DNA from: Streptomyces fradiae ATCC 10745 = DSM 40063
GTDB taxonomy: Bacteria; Actinomycetota; Actinomycetes; Streptomycetales; Streptomycetaceae
Reading direction: 5' to 3'
Length of the DNA stretch: 64,000 bases
Assembly (NCBI RefSeq): GCF_008704425.1
Contig: NZ_CP023696.1
Span: forward strand, 5,248,501 to 5,312,500
The notes under the pieces are model-generated. The model was not told where the DNA came from. It ran no database searches and saw nothing but the letters and a program-made list of their open reading frames with translations. The translations under genes were made by a program, and so were the position numbers. Positions 52,701 to 60,600 of the stretch are shown here, one piece after another; position 1 is the first letter of the stretch; every line of letters begins with the position of its first letter.

Positions 52701-54591
52701 CCACCTCGGCGACATCCTCAGGGCCATCACCGAGGGCGCCGACGTGCCGCTCGGCCGGATGCCGGGCCGCCGGGACCCGGCCCTGGCCGCCTTCCAGGAC
52801 GGCGGGACCACCGAAGTGCCCGGCCGGAGCGTGCCCGAGCTGTTCGCCGAGCAGGCCGGCCGGCGGCCCGACGCGGTCGCCGTCACCGGCGAGGACGGGC
52901 AGCTGACGTACGCGGAGCTCGACGCCGAGGCCGACCGGCTGGCCCGGGTGCTGGCGGAGCGGGGCGTCGGCCCCGAGTCGCGGGTGCTGCTGCTGATGCC
53001 GCGCTCCACGCGGGTGGTCGTGGCGATGCTGGCCGTGCTGAAGGCGGGCGCCGCGTACGTCCCCGTACACGCGGCGTTCCCCGCGGACCGGGTCGCCTGG
53101 CTGCTCAAGGACACCGCGGCCGCGGCGGCCGTCGCGGACACCTCGATGCTCGACCGGCTCGTCGAGCCCGGCGTGCCGGTGATCACGTACGACGCGATCG
53201 GCGACGCCGTTCCCGCCGGCAGCGGTGCCGCGCCGCCCCGGGTCCCGGCGGACTGCGCCGCGTACGTGATGTTCACGTCCGGCTCCACCGGCACCCCCAA
53301 GGGGGTCACCGTCAGCCACCGCAGCGTCGTGGCGCTGACCCGCGACCGGCGCTGGCAGGGCGCGCACGAGCGGGTGCTGTTCCACTCGCCGCACGCCTTC
53401 GACGCCGCCACCTACGAGGTGTGGGCGCCGCTCCTGGCCGGCGGCACCGTCGCCGTCGCCCCCGCCGGCGACCTGACGGCCGAGGTCATCCGCACCGGCG
53501 CCGCACGGCACGGCGTCACCGCGATGTTCCTGACGACCGCGCTGTTCACCCTGTTCGCGCAGGCCGACCCGGGCTGCTTCGGCGGACTGCGCGAGGTGTG
53601 GACCGGCGGCGAGGCGGCGCAGCCCGCGGCGTTCGCCAGGGTCGCCGAGGCGTGCCCGGACACCACCGTCGTGCACGTCTACGGCCCGACCGAGACGACC
53701 ACGTTCGCCACCTGCACCCCGATCACCGCCGACGAGGCGCGGGCCGCCGTGACGCCCATCGGCCGGCCGATGGACAACACCCGCGCCTACGTCCTGGACG
53801 CGCTGCTGCGGCCGGTCCCGGCCGGGACGGCGGGCGAGCTGTACCTCGCGGGCGACGGAGTGGCCCGCGGCTACGAGAACCGGCCCGCGCTGACCGCCGA
53901 GCGGTTCGTCGCCGACCCGTTCTCCGCCGGCGGGCGCCTCTACCGCACCGGCGACGTGGTGCGCTGGGACGCCGACGGCCGGATCGAGTTCATCGGCCGC
54001 GCCGACGGACAGGTCAAGATCCGCGGCTTCCGCATCGAGCTCGGCGAGATCGAGAACGCCCTCGCCGACTGCCCGGGGGTCGCCCGCGCCGCCGTCGCCG
54101 TCGTGGACTCCCCGTCCGGGTCCAAGCAGCTGGTCGGCCACCTCCTGCCGGAGGAGCCCGCCGCCCGGCCCCACCCGGACGCCGTACGGGCCAAGCTCGC
54201 CGGGATGCTCCCCGCCTACATGGTCCCGGCGGTGCTGCTGCCCATCGACGAGCTGCCGCTGACGCCCAACGGCAAGGTGGACCGCCGGGCACTGCCGGCG
54301 CCCGACTGGTCCCGGATGTCCGAGGACCGCTACGAGGCGCCCGAGACCGTCACCGAAGAGGCGCTCGCCGACATCTGGGCCGGGATCCTGGGACGTGAGC
54401 GGATCGGGGTCCACGACAACTTCTTCGACATCGGCGGCGACTCCGTCCGCGGCATCCAGGTCGTCGGCGCCGTCGAGACCGCCTTCGGGGTGCGCGTGCC
54501 CACGCGGTCGCTGTTCGCCCACCAGACGCTGCGGGCCTTCGCCGAGGCCGTCGAGGAAGCCGTCCTCGCGGAGGTCGAGGACCTCGACTGA
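40735..54591 (+). CDS. non-ribosomal peptide synthetase 1, four modules (A-T/C-A-T-E/C-A-T-E/C-A-T)
   Basis: Cytosolic NRPS of 4618 aa from GTG 40735 (AAGGAG eight bases upstream). Landmarks by residue: A1 TSGSTG 157, T1 GGDS S540; C2 HHIVSDG 728, A2 1203, T2 S1595, E2 HHLVVDG 1779; C3 HHILLDG 2237, A3 2697, T3 S3079, E3 3261; C4 3720, A4 4181, T4 S4570. No condensation domain precedes A1, so it starts the chain. C2 looks LCL-type; C3 and C4 look DCL-type, matching E2 and E3. Ten-residue pocket codes aligned by eye to GrsA: A1 DAFTMAGVCK, A2 DAFVIGGTFK (Val-like), A3 DAFLAGAVCK, A4 DAYFWGVTFK (branched-chain-like). The product is a tetrapeptidyl-T4 of order L-D-D-L. The T2-E2-C3 and T3-E3-C4 blocks are near-duplicates. 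Confidence 0.93.
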   Translation: MAFAQHAENRTLPALFGAQVARRPDAIALMAESGSMCYAELDARVARAAAVLHGRGVRRGTLVGVCLERGTALIVSMLAVMRAGGVYVPLDPAHPEERLRYMADDSGLGLVVTQPSVAGRLPDRVRRVLLTDLDDAAAADAPAPELGPDDAAYMIYTSGSTGRPKGVVVTHRGIADLSRTQRERMEVLPGSRVLQFASPSFDASVFEVTKSLLNGATFVVLDRGGLAGAELTRVLRDFRVTHATLPPAVLPTMNPDDVPGLTALMVAGEACPGELVDLWSRGRRVYNGYGPTEATVCATMSAPLGGSGTPPLGVPVEGTRVYVLDDTLRPVPAGATGELYIAGEGLARGYFGRPDLTAERFVADPYGPAGTRMYRTGDLVRRTDGGELEFAGRADDQVKLRGFRIEPGEIEAAAMRQPGVAHAVAQVREDRTGHRRLVAYAVPGTGAPTPTPAAIRAALGRELPAYMVPQAVVVLDALPLTVNGKIDRAALPEPSPSQLVGEYVAPRDATEEAVAEVFAELLGVDRVGVHDDFFDLGGDSIRAVQALSRIEARLGVHAGRRALFAHPTVAELVAGGLTAAAGDGIPRADRDRPLPLSSAQRRLWFLDQYEGGSTEYYTGSAYRLRGALDVPALRTALRGLLARHESLRTTFHEEGGHPVQRVRAAADVPLALDERDLSGLPGADREEALSALLLAEVETPFDLTTGPLLRTVLVRLADDEHVLVLSTHHIVSDGWSLDVLTRDLTALYRAATDPQAAPPAELRLQYADFAAWEHGSRDRAAAAGRLAYWERQLDEVRPLALPTDRPRPEVRTTRGAVHRFELTPAETDALKELGRGRGATLFMTLTAMTQLLLATASGSSDVTLGVASAGRDHRQTDDLVGFFVNPVVIRSRPRTTDTVVSFIDGVRTTVMEALDHELPFDRLVEELVTERDPARTPLFQAMMVLQNTLPRQVVLPGLDVAEVLLPRTRSLFDLVVEYEERDGGLRVAIEYNTGLFDEASAHRLGERLRRLVATAVARPRLPLAALDLLSDDERRQLAGWSGRAPQSPVPTVPELFADVAARVPDQTAVIGTGERLTYAELRSRAEDLARRLRAAGVRAETPVVLVLERGVQVVVSMLAVLRAGGAYVPAHAGHPLDRVRGLIRQTGAVCVIADEASKDRVPHDTGLPLIVLDASGRPTDDGPSAPLTAAAHHPDQLAYVMFTSGSTGTPKGVGVTHDAVTRLAVDGRWRDGRHRRTLFHSAHAFDAATFEIWVPLLNGGSVVVAPPQQLDAEAFGALVEEHGVHSTFVTTSLFNLYANQMPECFSGMRAVITGGEAANAQAVRKVAEACPGLLVLNGYGPTETTTFATAHACAPHGAEASTLPIGTALDDTRLLVLDGLLRPVPQGVTGELYIGGAGLARGYWGRPDLTAERFVAHPTAPGERLYRTGDLVRRTADGALEYVGRADAQVKIRGFRVELGEIEAALLRLPEVGEAAVVVHDTGTGSKRIIGYVVAERGVDAPLDRDGIRARLGERLPEYMVPATLVPLDALPLNSNGKVDRRALPAPDPAWAADEAVYVAPRDEVERVLAEVFASVLGVERVGVHDNFFDLGGDSILSIQVVSRARRAGLRLTSKDVFVRQTVAGLAAVAVPDGGEGTPTAHEQGVVSGGVAVTPIVGWFLGRHVRAPHHFNMAVLLEPGGGFEAGVLPEAVGVLLAHHDMLRLRVVEGELSVATSEDVGRVLETVDVRGLSGAGLDAVVREHSVRVQSALDLAEGPLVRVVLFDGGASGGSRLLLAAHHLVVDGVSWRVLLEDLETACRRKPLGAKTTSFPHWARLLTTAAAEGRFDAETSYWTEATAGAGAEIPVDADGANLMGTQATVRCELPEGLTRRLLQEVPGVYRTQVNDVLLAALARVLCGWSGRERLLIDLEGHGREELFEGVDLSRTVGWFTTMFPVVLRSYDGWDAQIKHTKEALRAVPGRGIGFGALRHLRGELEAVPAPRVSFNYLGRFDPRGEDGLYESITLNPGGEYAPEEERAHLLDVVGQVVDGRLVFDWAFSTAVHDEATVAGLAERFAAELTELVGHCLTDGAGGATPSDFPLVSLSQAEVDRLVGDGRDVEDVYPLTPMQQGMLFHTLLEPDSPSYFEQLMFVLDGVTDIQGLARAWQRVADATPVLRTSLAWEGLDEPVQRVHRSAPFPVTVGDWSGLPEEGQRAALEEFTAADERAGIDLSVAPLSRVALFRLSETRVQVVWTFHHILLDGWSLPLVMADLFTAYRGGALPARPAFRDYHAWLSEQDTEAAHAYWRDVLAGYDTPVPLPYDRAPDDVRSTRSTARLVDDLPAGPTTAVHDFAKRHRITVNAMVQAAWALLLSAYSGQTDVVFGATTSGRPTDLPDVESTVGIFINTLPVRVRLDPARPVADWLRGIQLQQTEARGHDYLPLARVQAEAGLPADTTLFDSLVVFENYPVDEDSARAHGLTVRDISANEATNYPLMLAAYDGDRIGFHLRYDPHHFDADTARRLLDRLVHLLTALVAEPDRRLAAVPLLAPGEQRAVLGGPARRGDTDGTMISLFTDQAARHPDRLALIGEDERLTFAELDARSDRVARALSARGVGRGAFVGVCLERGPAQTVAYLGVLKAGAAYLPMDPAYPLDRLQYMVDDSGIRMVVTQRSLAGAVPATERQLILDEPADDGTEPAAPMPEVGLDDAAYMIYTSGSTGRPKGVVVSHRGVAELARTLRDRMRITPDSRTLQFSSPSFDAAVFERAASLLNGAALVTPSRDKLAGDELADVIRDFGVTHALLPPAVLPTMDPRELPGLAVLAAGGEALPGELVDRWSRDRCLVNAYGPTETTVCATLSGPLSGGATPPIGTRVEGSTVHVLDAFLRPVPDGVAGELYIGGESLSRGYWGRPGLTAERFVADPFGAPGARMYRTGDVVRRRADGQLEYVGRVDHQVKIRGFRIELGEIEAALLARPGVRQAVVAVREDRPGSKRLVGYVIPEDGTTPDPAALRAAVAEVLPAHMVPAAVVPLDALPLTVNGKTDTKALPDPDWAPDDAAHVAPRNEVERVLAGVFASVLGVERVGVHDNFFDLGGDSILSIQVVSRARRANVHVTSKDVFAHQTVAGLAEAAAPGRGAAPTAEQGVVSGGVAVTPIVGWFLGRHVRAPHHFNMAVLLEPGGGFEAGVLPEAVGVLLGHHDMLRLRVVEGELSVATSEDVGRVFETVDVRGLSGADRDAVVREHSVRVQSALDLAEGPLVRVVLFDGGRAGGSRLLLAAHHLVVDGVSWRVLLEDLETACRRMPLGAKTTSFPHWAARLADHTEQGGFDAELPYWTALTDGVPSDVPVDSDGANLMGTQEVVRWGLPEGVTRRLLQEVPGVYRTQVNDVLLAALARVLCGWSGRERLLIDLEGHGREELFEGVDLSRTVGWFTTMFPVVLRSYDGWDAQIKHTKEALRGIPNRGLGFGALRHLRGELGSLPERRVGFNYLGQFDAPAGEDGLFTPSDLHPGGEYAPLDERPHLLDVVGRVVDGRLVFDWAFSTAVHDEATVAGLAERFAAELTELVGHCLTDGAGGATPSDFPLVSLSQAEVDRLVGDGRDVEDVYPLTPMQQGMLFHTLLEPDSPSYFEQTLLVLDGVTDIEALARAWQRVVDATPVLRTTIARQGIEQPVQIVRREAVLPVTVGDWSGLPEEGQRAALEEFTAADERAGIDLSVAPLSRVALFRLSETRVQVVWTFHHILLDGWSLPLVMADLFTAYRGGALPARPAFRDYHAWLSEQDTEAAHAYWRDVLAGYDTPVPLPYDRAPDDVRAARATERQELDVPDGLSDAVLDFAKRHRLTVNTVVQGAWALLLSAYSGQTDIVFGATTSGRPTDLPDVESTVGIFINTLPVRIRLDPARPVADWLRGIQLQQTESRRHDYLSLARVQAEAGLPADTTLFDSLVVFENYPVDEDSARAHGLTVEDVTANEATNYPLTLSAYSGDRVRLVLGYEPKHFDEPTVRGLLDHLGDILRAITEGADVPLGRMPGRRDPALAAFQDGGTTEVPGRSVPELFAEQAGRRPDAVAVTGEDGQLTYAELDAEADRLARVLAERGVGPESRVLLLMPRSTRVVVAMLAVLKAGAAYVPVHAAFPADRVAWLLKDTAAAAAVADTSMLDRLVEPGVPVITYDAIGDAVPAGSGAAPPRVPADCAAYVMFTSGSTGTPKGVTVSHRSVVALTRDRRWQGAHERVLFHSPHAFDAATYEVWAPLLAGGTVAVAPAGDLTAEVIRTGAARHGVTAMFLTTALFTLFAQADPGCFGGLREVWTGGEAAQPAAFARVAEACPDTTVVHVYGPTETTTFATCTPITADEARAAVTPIGRPMDNTRAYVLDALLRPVPAGTAGELYLAGDGVARGYENRPALTAERFVADPFSAGGRLYRTGDVVRWDADGRIEFIGRADGQVKIRGFRIELGEIENALADCPGVARAAVAVVDSPSGSKQLVGHLLPEEPAARPHPDAVRAKLAGMLPAYMVPAVLLPIDELPLTPNGKVDRRALPAPDWSRMSEDRYEAPETVTEEALADIWAGILGRERIGVHDNFFDIGGDSVRGIQVVGAVETAFGVRVPTRSLFAHQTLRAFAEAVEEAVLAEVEDLD
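45424..48140 (+). repeat. T2-E2-C3 block, copy 1 of an internal duplication
   Basis: About 2.7 kb encoding the carrier, epimerization and next condensation domains of module 2/3. Long stretches are identical or nearly so to 49876-52590, offset by about 4.45 kb. The matching E-domain core uses unusually many GTG, CGG and GGT codons compared with the C-ending codons around it. Confidence 0.75.
49876..52590 (+). repeat. T3-E3-C4 block, copy 2 of an internal duplication
   Basis: Partner of 45424-48140. Divergent islands occur around 46140-46320 and 50590-50770, and again around 47140-47280 and 51590-51720, between near-identical runs, as expected after gene conversion. Confidence 0.75.
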
Positions 54592-54654
54592 GCCATGAAC
54601 CCCCCTGCCGAACTCCCATCCGCACCATACGGACCACCCTCGGAGGACAGCGCG

Positions 54655-57600
54655 ATGACCCTCGACCGCAAGGAGCGGCTGAAGCAGGAGATGCTTCGCC
54701 GACTGGCGGCGCAGCAGGCCCGCAAGGACCGCGACAGGATCGCCCGCTTACCCCGGGACGGCGAGCTGCCCCTGTCGTACGCCCAGCAACGGCTGTGGTT
54801 CCTCGACCGGCTGGAGCCGGGACGGGCCGACTACAACTCCGGTATCTGCCTTCGGCTGCGCGGCGACCTCGACCCCGAGGCGCTGCGCCGCGCCTGCGCC
54901 GCGCTCGTCGTGCGGCACGAGTCGCTGCGCACCACCTTCCACGACAAGGACGGCCAGGGCGCGCAGCGGGTGCGCCCGCCGCGGGAGGCCGAGGACGCGC
55001 TGGCCTTCGAGTACACCGAGGCGCGCGACGACGACACGCTCGCCGAGGCGCTGCGCGAACGCCACCACCTGCCCTTCGACCTGGCCACCGGGCCGCTGCT
55101 GCGCGTCCACGCGATACGGACCGGGGAGCGGCGGCACGTGCTGCTGCTGACGATGCACCACATCATCACCGACGGCTGGTCGATGGGGCTGCTGCGCGCC
55201 GAGCTGGACGTGCTCTACCGGGCGGCGGTGGAGCGGCCCGCCGCGCCCGTCGCCGACCTGCCCGCCGCCGCGGGCCTCACCGAACCGGCCGTGCAGTACG
55301 CGGACTACGCGGTGTGGCAGCGCGAACGGCTCAGCGGCGAGCGCTACGAACGGTCGCTGGAGCACTGGCGGTCCAAGCTGGCCGGGGCGGAGCCCCTGGC
55401 GCTGCCCACCGACCGGCCGCGCCCGGCCGTGCGCGGCACCCGCGGCGGCTCGCACACCTTCCACGTGCCCGGGGCCACCGCCGACGCCATGCGGCAGGCC
55501 GCCGCGGCGCAGGACGCCAACCTGTTCATGGTGCTCGTCGCGGGCGTCCGGCTGGTCCTCTCCCGCTGGACCCGGTCGGACGACGTGGTCGTCGGCACGG
55601 TCGTGGCCGGCCGGGACGACCCGCGGCTGCGCGAGACGGTCGGCTTCTTCGTCAACACGGTGGCCCTGCGCGGCCGGGTCGACGAGCGGCAGACCTTCGG
55701 GCAGCTGCTCGCCGGCGTCAAGGACGGCGTGCTGGCCGACCTCGACCACGCCGAGGTGCCCTTCGACGCCGTCGTGGACGCCGTACTCGACGAGCGCGAC
55801 AGCTCCATGCCGCCGCTCGTGCAGGCCACCGTGGTCCTCCAGAACCTCGACAGCGGGCAGGGCGCCGGTCTGGGCGACCTCGAGGTCGCCCCCCACCCGC
55901 TGCCGCGCGAGCACTCCGTCTTCGACCTGACCTTCGAGTTCCAGGAGAGCGCCGACGGCCTCGACGCGCGGATCGAGTTCGTCACCGACCTGTTCGACCC
56001 GGCCACGGTCGAACGGCTCGCCCACGACCTGTGCGCGGTGCTCGCCGCAGCCGCCGACCCCCGGCCGCTGTGCGGCACCGAACCGCTCGGCGCCGACGGC
56101 CGCTCCCGGGCCCTCGACGCCGGCCGGGGCGGTGCCGGCCCCGTGCCGCGCACCCTCGGCGAACTCCTCGCGGAGCGCGCCGAGCGGCACCCCGGGGACC
56201 TCGCCGTCGTCTCCGACCGGGAGCAGCTGACCTTCACCGCACTGACCGACCGCGCCGCACGCTTCGCCGCGTACCTGCTCCGGCGCGGGCTGCGGCGCGG
56301 CCAGTTCGTGGGCGTGTGCCTGGAGCGGGGCACCGACCAGGTGGCCGCGCTGCTCGGCATCATGCAGGCGGGCGGCGTCTACCTGCCGCTCGACCCCGGC
56401 TATCCGGCGGAGCGCATCGCCTACGTCGTGGGCGACGCGGGCGTGCGTACCGTCGTCACCGACACGGACCGCGCGGGGGTGCTCCCCGGCACGGTCGAGC
56501 GGCTCCTGATCGACCAGGTGCGCGAGGAGATCCTGGCGTGCGAGCCCGCGCCGCACCTCGCCACGGCCGCCGACGCCGCGTACATGATCTACACCTCCGG
56601 TTCCACCGGCCGCCCCAAGGGCGTCCTGGTCGCCCACCACGGCATCGCGGCGCTGGCCGCCGCCCAGGGCACCCGCATGGACGTGGGCCCGGGGACGCGG
56701 ATGCTCCAGTTCGCCTCGCCCGCCTTCGACGCGGCGATCGCGGAACTGACCGTGGCGCTGCTGAACGGCGCCACGGCCGTGGTGCTGCCCAGGGAGCAGC
56801 TGCACGGCGAGGGACTCGTCCGGGCGCTGGACGCGTACGGCGTCACCCATGTGACGCTGCCGCCCGCGCTGCTGCCCGGCCTCAGACCCGAGGACCTGCG
56901 GCCGCTGCGGGCGCTGCTGGTGGCCGGCGAGGCCACCCCCGGCGAGCTCGTCGCCGAGTTCTCCACGGGACGCCGGATGTTCAACGCCTACGGACCCACC
57001 GAGTCCACCGTGTGCGCCACCATGAGCGCCCCGCTGTCCGGCTCGGCCACCCCGCCGATCGGCACGGCCATCGAGGGCACCCGCCTGTACGTCCTGGACC
57101 GCTGGCTGCGGCCGGTGGGCCCCGGCGTGCCCGGCGAGCTGTACATCGCGGGCGACGGCCTCGCGTACGGCTACTGGCAGCGGCCCGCGCTGACCGCGGA
57201 GCGGTTCGTCGCCGACCCGTTCGGCCCGGCGGGTGCCCGCATGTACCGCAGCGGTGACGTGGTGCGCCGACGCGCCGACGGCCAGCTGGAGTTCCTCGGC
57301 CGCTCGGACGGCCAGGTGAAGATCCGCGGCCACCGCATCGAATCGGGCGAGGTGGAGGGCACCCTCCTGCGGCTGCCCGGCGTCGCGCAGGCCGTCGTCG
57401 ACGTCCGGGGCAGCGGCACCGACCGCAGGCTCGTCGCCTACGCCGTGCCCGCCGTGCCCGGCACGCTCACCGTCGAGGGGCTGCGCGGGGAACTGGCCGC
57501 GGTGCTGCCGGAGTACCTGGTGCCGTCCGCGTTCTGCCTGCTCGACGCGATCCCGCTGACCAGCAACGGCAAGGTGGACCGCAAGGCCCTGCCGGCGCCC

Positions 57601-60600
57601 GACTGGGCGGGCCAGTCGGGCGCCGGGCACGTGCCGCCGTCCACCCCCACGGAGACCGCCCTCGCCGGGATCTGGGCCGAACTGCTCGGCCTGGACGACC
57701 CGGGCGTGCACGACAACTTCTTCCGCGTCGGCGGCGACTCCGTCGGGAGCGTCCGCATGCTGTCCCGGGCCGCCGACGTGCTCGGGGTGCGGCTGCCCCC
57801 GCGCAGCGTCTTCGACCACCCGACGATCGCCGGGCTCGCCGCACTCCTGGACGCCACCGCGGACGCCGCCCGGAACACCACCGCGACGGACCCGGACGAC
57901 GGCCGCATCACGCCCGCCCCGCGCGACGAGCCGCTGCCCCTGTCGTACGCGCAGCGCCGCCTGTGGTTCCTGGACGACTTCGAGCCGGGCGGCTCCGAGT
58001 ACAACTCGGGCGCCGCGCTCAGGATCTCCGGCCCGCTCGACCGGGAGGCGCTGCGGACCGCCGTGGACGCCCTGGTGCACCGGCACGAGGCGCTGCGCAC
58101 CGTCTTCGTCGCCCGCGACGGCAGCCCCGCGCAGGTCGTCCGCCCGGCCGCGCCCGTGCCGCTCCCCTTCGCCGACCTGACCGGCGGCTCCGCGGCCGGA
58201 CTCGACGCGCTGCTCGCCACCGAGGTCCAGCGCCCCTTCGCGCTGGACGAGGGCCCGCTGCTGCGGCTGATGCTCGTCGGGCTCGGCGCCGAGGAGCACG
58301 TCCTGCTGATGTGCGTCCACCACATCGTCACCGACGCCTGGTCGATGTCCCTGATCACCCGGGAGCTCGGCGCCCTGTACGCGGCGGCCCTGTCCCACCC
58401 GGGCACGGCCGCCGCGGACCTGCCCGCACGGGCGGGGCTCGTCGACCTGCCCCTGCAGTACGCGGACTTCGCCGTCTGGCAGAGCCGCAGGGAGTCCTCG
58501 CGGGCGTTCCAGGACTCCCTGGAGCACTGGACGCGGCGCCTGGCCGGGGCGGAGCCGCTGGAGCTGCCCACCGACCGCCCGCGCCCCACCGTGCGCGGCA
58601 CCGCGGGCGCGGTCCACGACTTCGCCGTCCCCTCCGACGTCCTGGACGACCTGCACCGGCTCGGCCGGGCGCACGGCACCACCCTGTTCATGACGCTCAC
58701 GGCCGCCGTGCAGCTGCTGCTGTCCCGGTGGACCGGGCAGGACGACATCACCGTCGGCACCGTCACCTCCGGCAGGGAACGCGCCGAGCTGGAGGACATC
58801 GTCGGGTTCTTCGTCAACACCCTCGCCCTGCGCACCCGGGTGGACGAGTCGGCGACCGTCGCCGGGCTGCTCGCGCGGGTCCGCGAAACCGTCCTCGACG
58901 CCTTCGAGCACGCCGACGTGCCCTTCGACCGTGTGGTGGAGGCGGTGGCGCCCGAGCGCGACCCGTCGCGGCCCACCCTCGTCCAGGTGGTCGTCGCGCT
59001 CCAGAACGCGCCCGGCGACGCCCCGCGCCTCGAGGGCCTGGAGCTCGCCGACCACCCCCTGGTCCGGGAGCACGCGCTGTTCGACCTCAGCCTCGACTTC
59101 GGCGAGGTGGACGGACGGCTGCTGGGCGCCCTGGAGTACAACACCGACCTGTTCGACCACGGCACCGCCGTCCGCTTCGCCGACCAGCTCGTGACGCTGC
59201 TGCGGATGCTGGTTGAGGACGACGGCCGCAGCGTGCGCGACCTCGTCCCGCTGTCCGACGACACCCGGCGCGAGCTGCTGGCCGCCGCGACCGGGCCCGC
59301 CCTGCGGGCCGGCGACGGCCACGTCCTGCGGGCCCTGGCCGCGACCGCCGAGGCACACCCGCACCGGCCCGCGCTGACCGCCGGGGACGTCACCCTGTCC
59401 TTCGGCGCTCTCGACGCCCGCGTCAACCGGCTGGCCCGCCGCCTCATCGCCTCCGGTGCCGGGCCCGGCGACCGGATCGCCCTGGTCCTGCCGCGCACGG
59501 CGGACACGGTGACGGCCGTGTTCGCCTGCCTGCGGGCCGGTGCCGCCTACGTCCCCGTCGACCCGTCCCACCCGGACGACCGCATCCGCTCCGTCATCGG
59601 CCAGGCCCGTCCGCACACCGTCCTCACCGTCGAGGCGAGCGCCCCCGCGCTGCGCGCGCTGCTCGGCCCCGACGTGGCGGTGACCGCCCTGGACGGGGAG
59701 CTCGCCCCCGCGCTCGCGGAAGGCGACGCCTCGCCGCCGGACGACACCGACCGCACCCGGCCGCTCACCGACGCGCACCCCGCGTACGTGATGTACACGT
59801 CCGGCTCCACCGGCACCCCCAAGGGCGTCGTGGTGAGCCACGGCAACCTCCGGGCCATGATCGACGGCTACCGGGCGGTCGTCCTCGACGCGCTGCCCGA
59901 CCCGGAGCGGCCGCGCCGCGCCGCGCACATCGCCGCCTTCTCCTTCGACGCCTCCTGGGACCCCCTGGTGTGGCTGCTCCACGGCCACCACCTGCACGTG
60001 GTGGACGAGCGGACCCGGCTGGACGCCGAGGAGCTGTGCCGCGCCCTGTACGACTGGCGCGTCGACTACTTCGACGCGACCCCGTCCTACCTCGCCCAGC
60101 TCGTCGCGGCCGGACTGCTCGACGAGGGCGCCCACCGGCCCGAGGTGATCACCGTCGGCGCCGAGGCGCTCGACGAGGCCCTCCTCGCCCGGCTCCGGGA
60201 CGCCGGGGTGGCCACCGGCTACAACTTCTACGGCCCCACCGAGAACACCGTGAACAGCCTGTACTGGCCGATCAGGGCCGGTGAGCGGCCCCTCATCGGC
60301 CGCCCCGTGCCCGGCGTGCGCGCCCACGTCCTGGACGCCTCGCTGCGGCCGGTGCCCGTCGGCGTGCACGGCGAGCTGTACCTCGGCGGCGCGGGCGTCG
60401 CACAGGGGTACGCCGGGCGGCCCGACCTGACGGCGGAACGATTCGTCGCCGACCCCTTCGGCCCGCCCGGCAGCCGGCTCTACCGGACCGGCGACACGGT
60501 CCGCTGGACCCCTGACCACGAGCTGGAGTTCATCGGCCGCACCGACAACCAGGTCAAGATCCGCGGCTTCCGCATCGAGCTGGGCGAGATCGAGGCCGTC

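Noticed and set aside
38476..54522. An open minus-strand frame of more than 5000 codons opposite NRPS1
   Set aside because: It mirrors the NRPS coding frame in very GC-rich DNA. Its translation is low-complexity Gly/Val/His/Arg/Asp-rich sequence without any family motif, while the plus strand has full NRPS domains.
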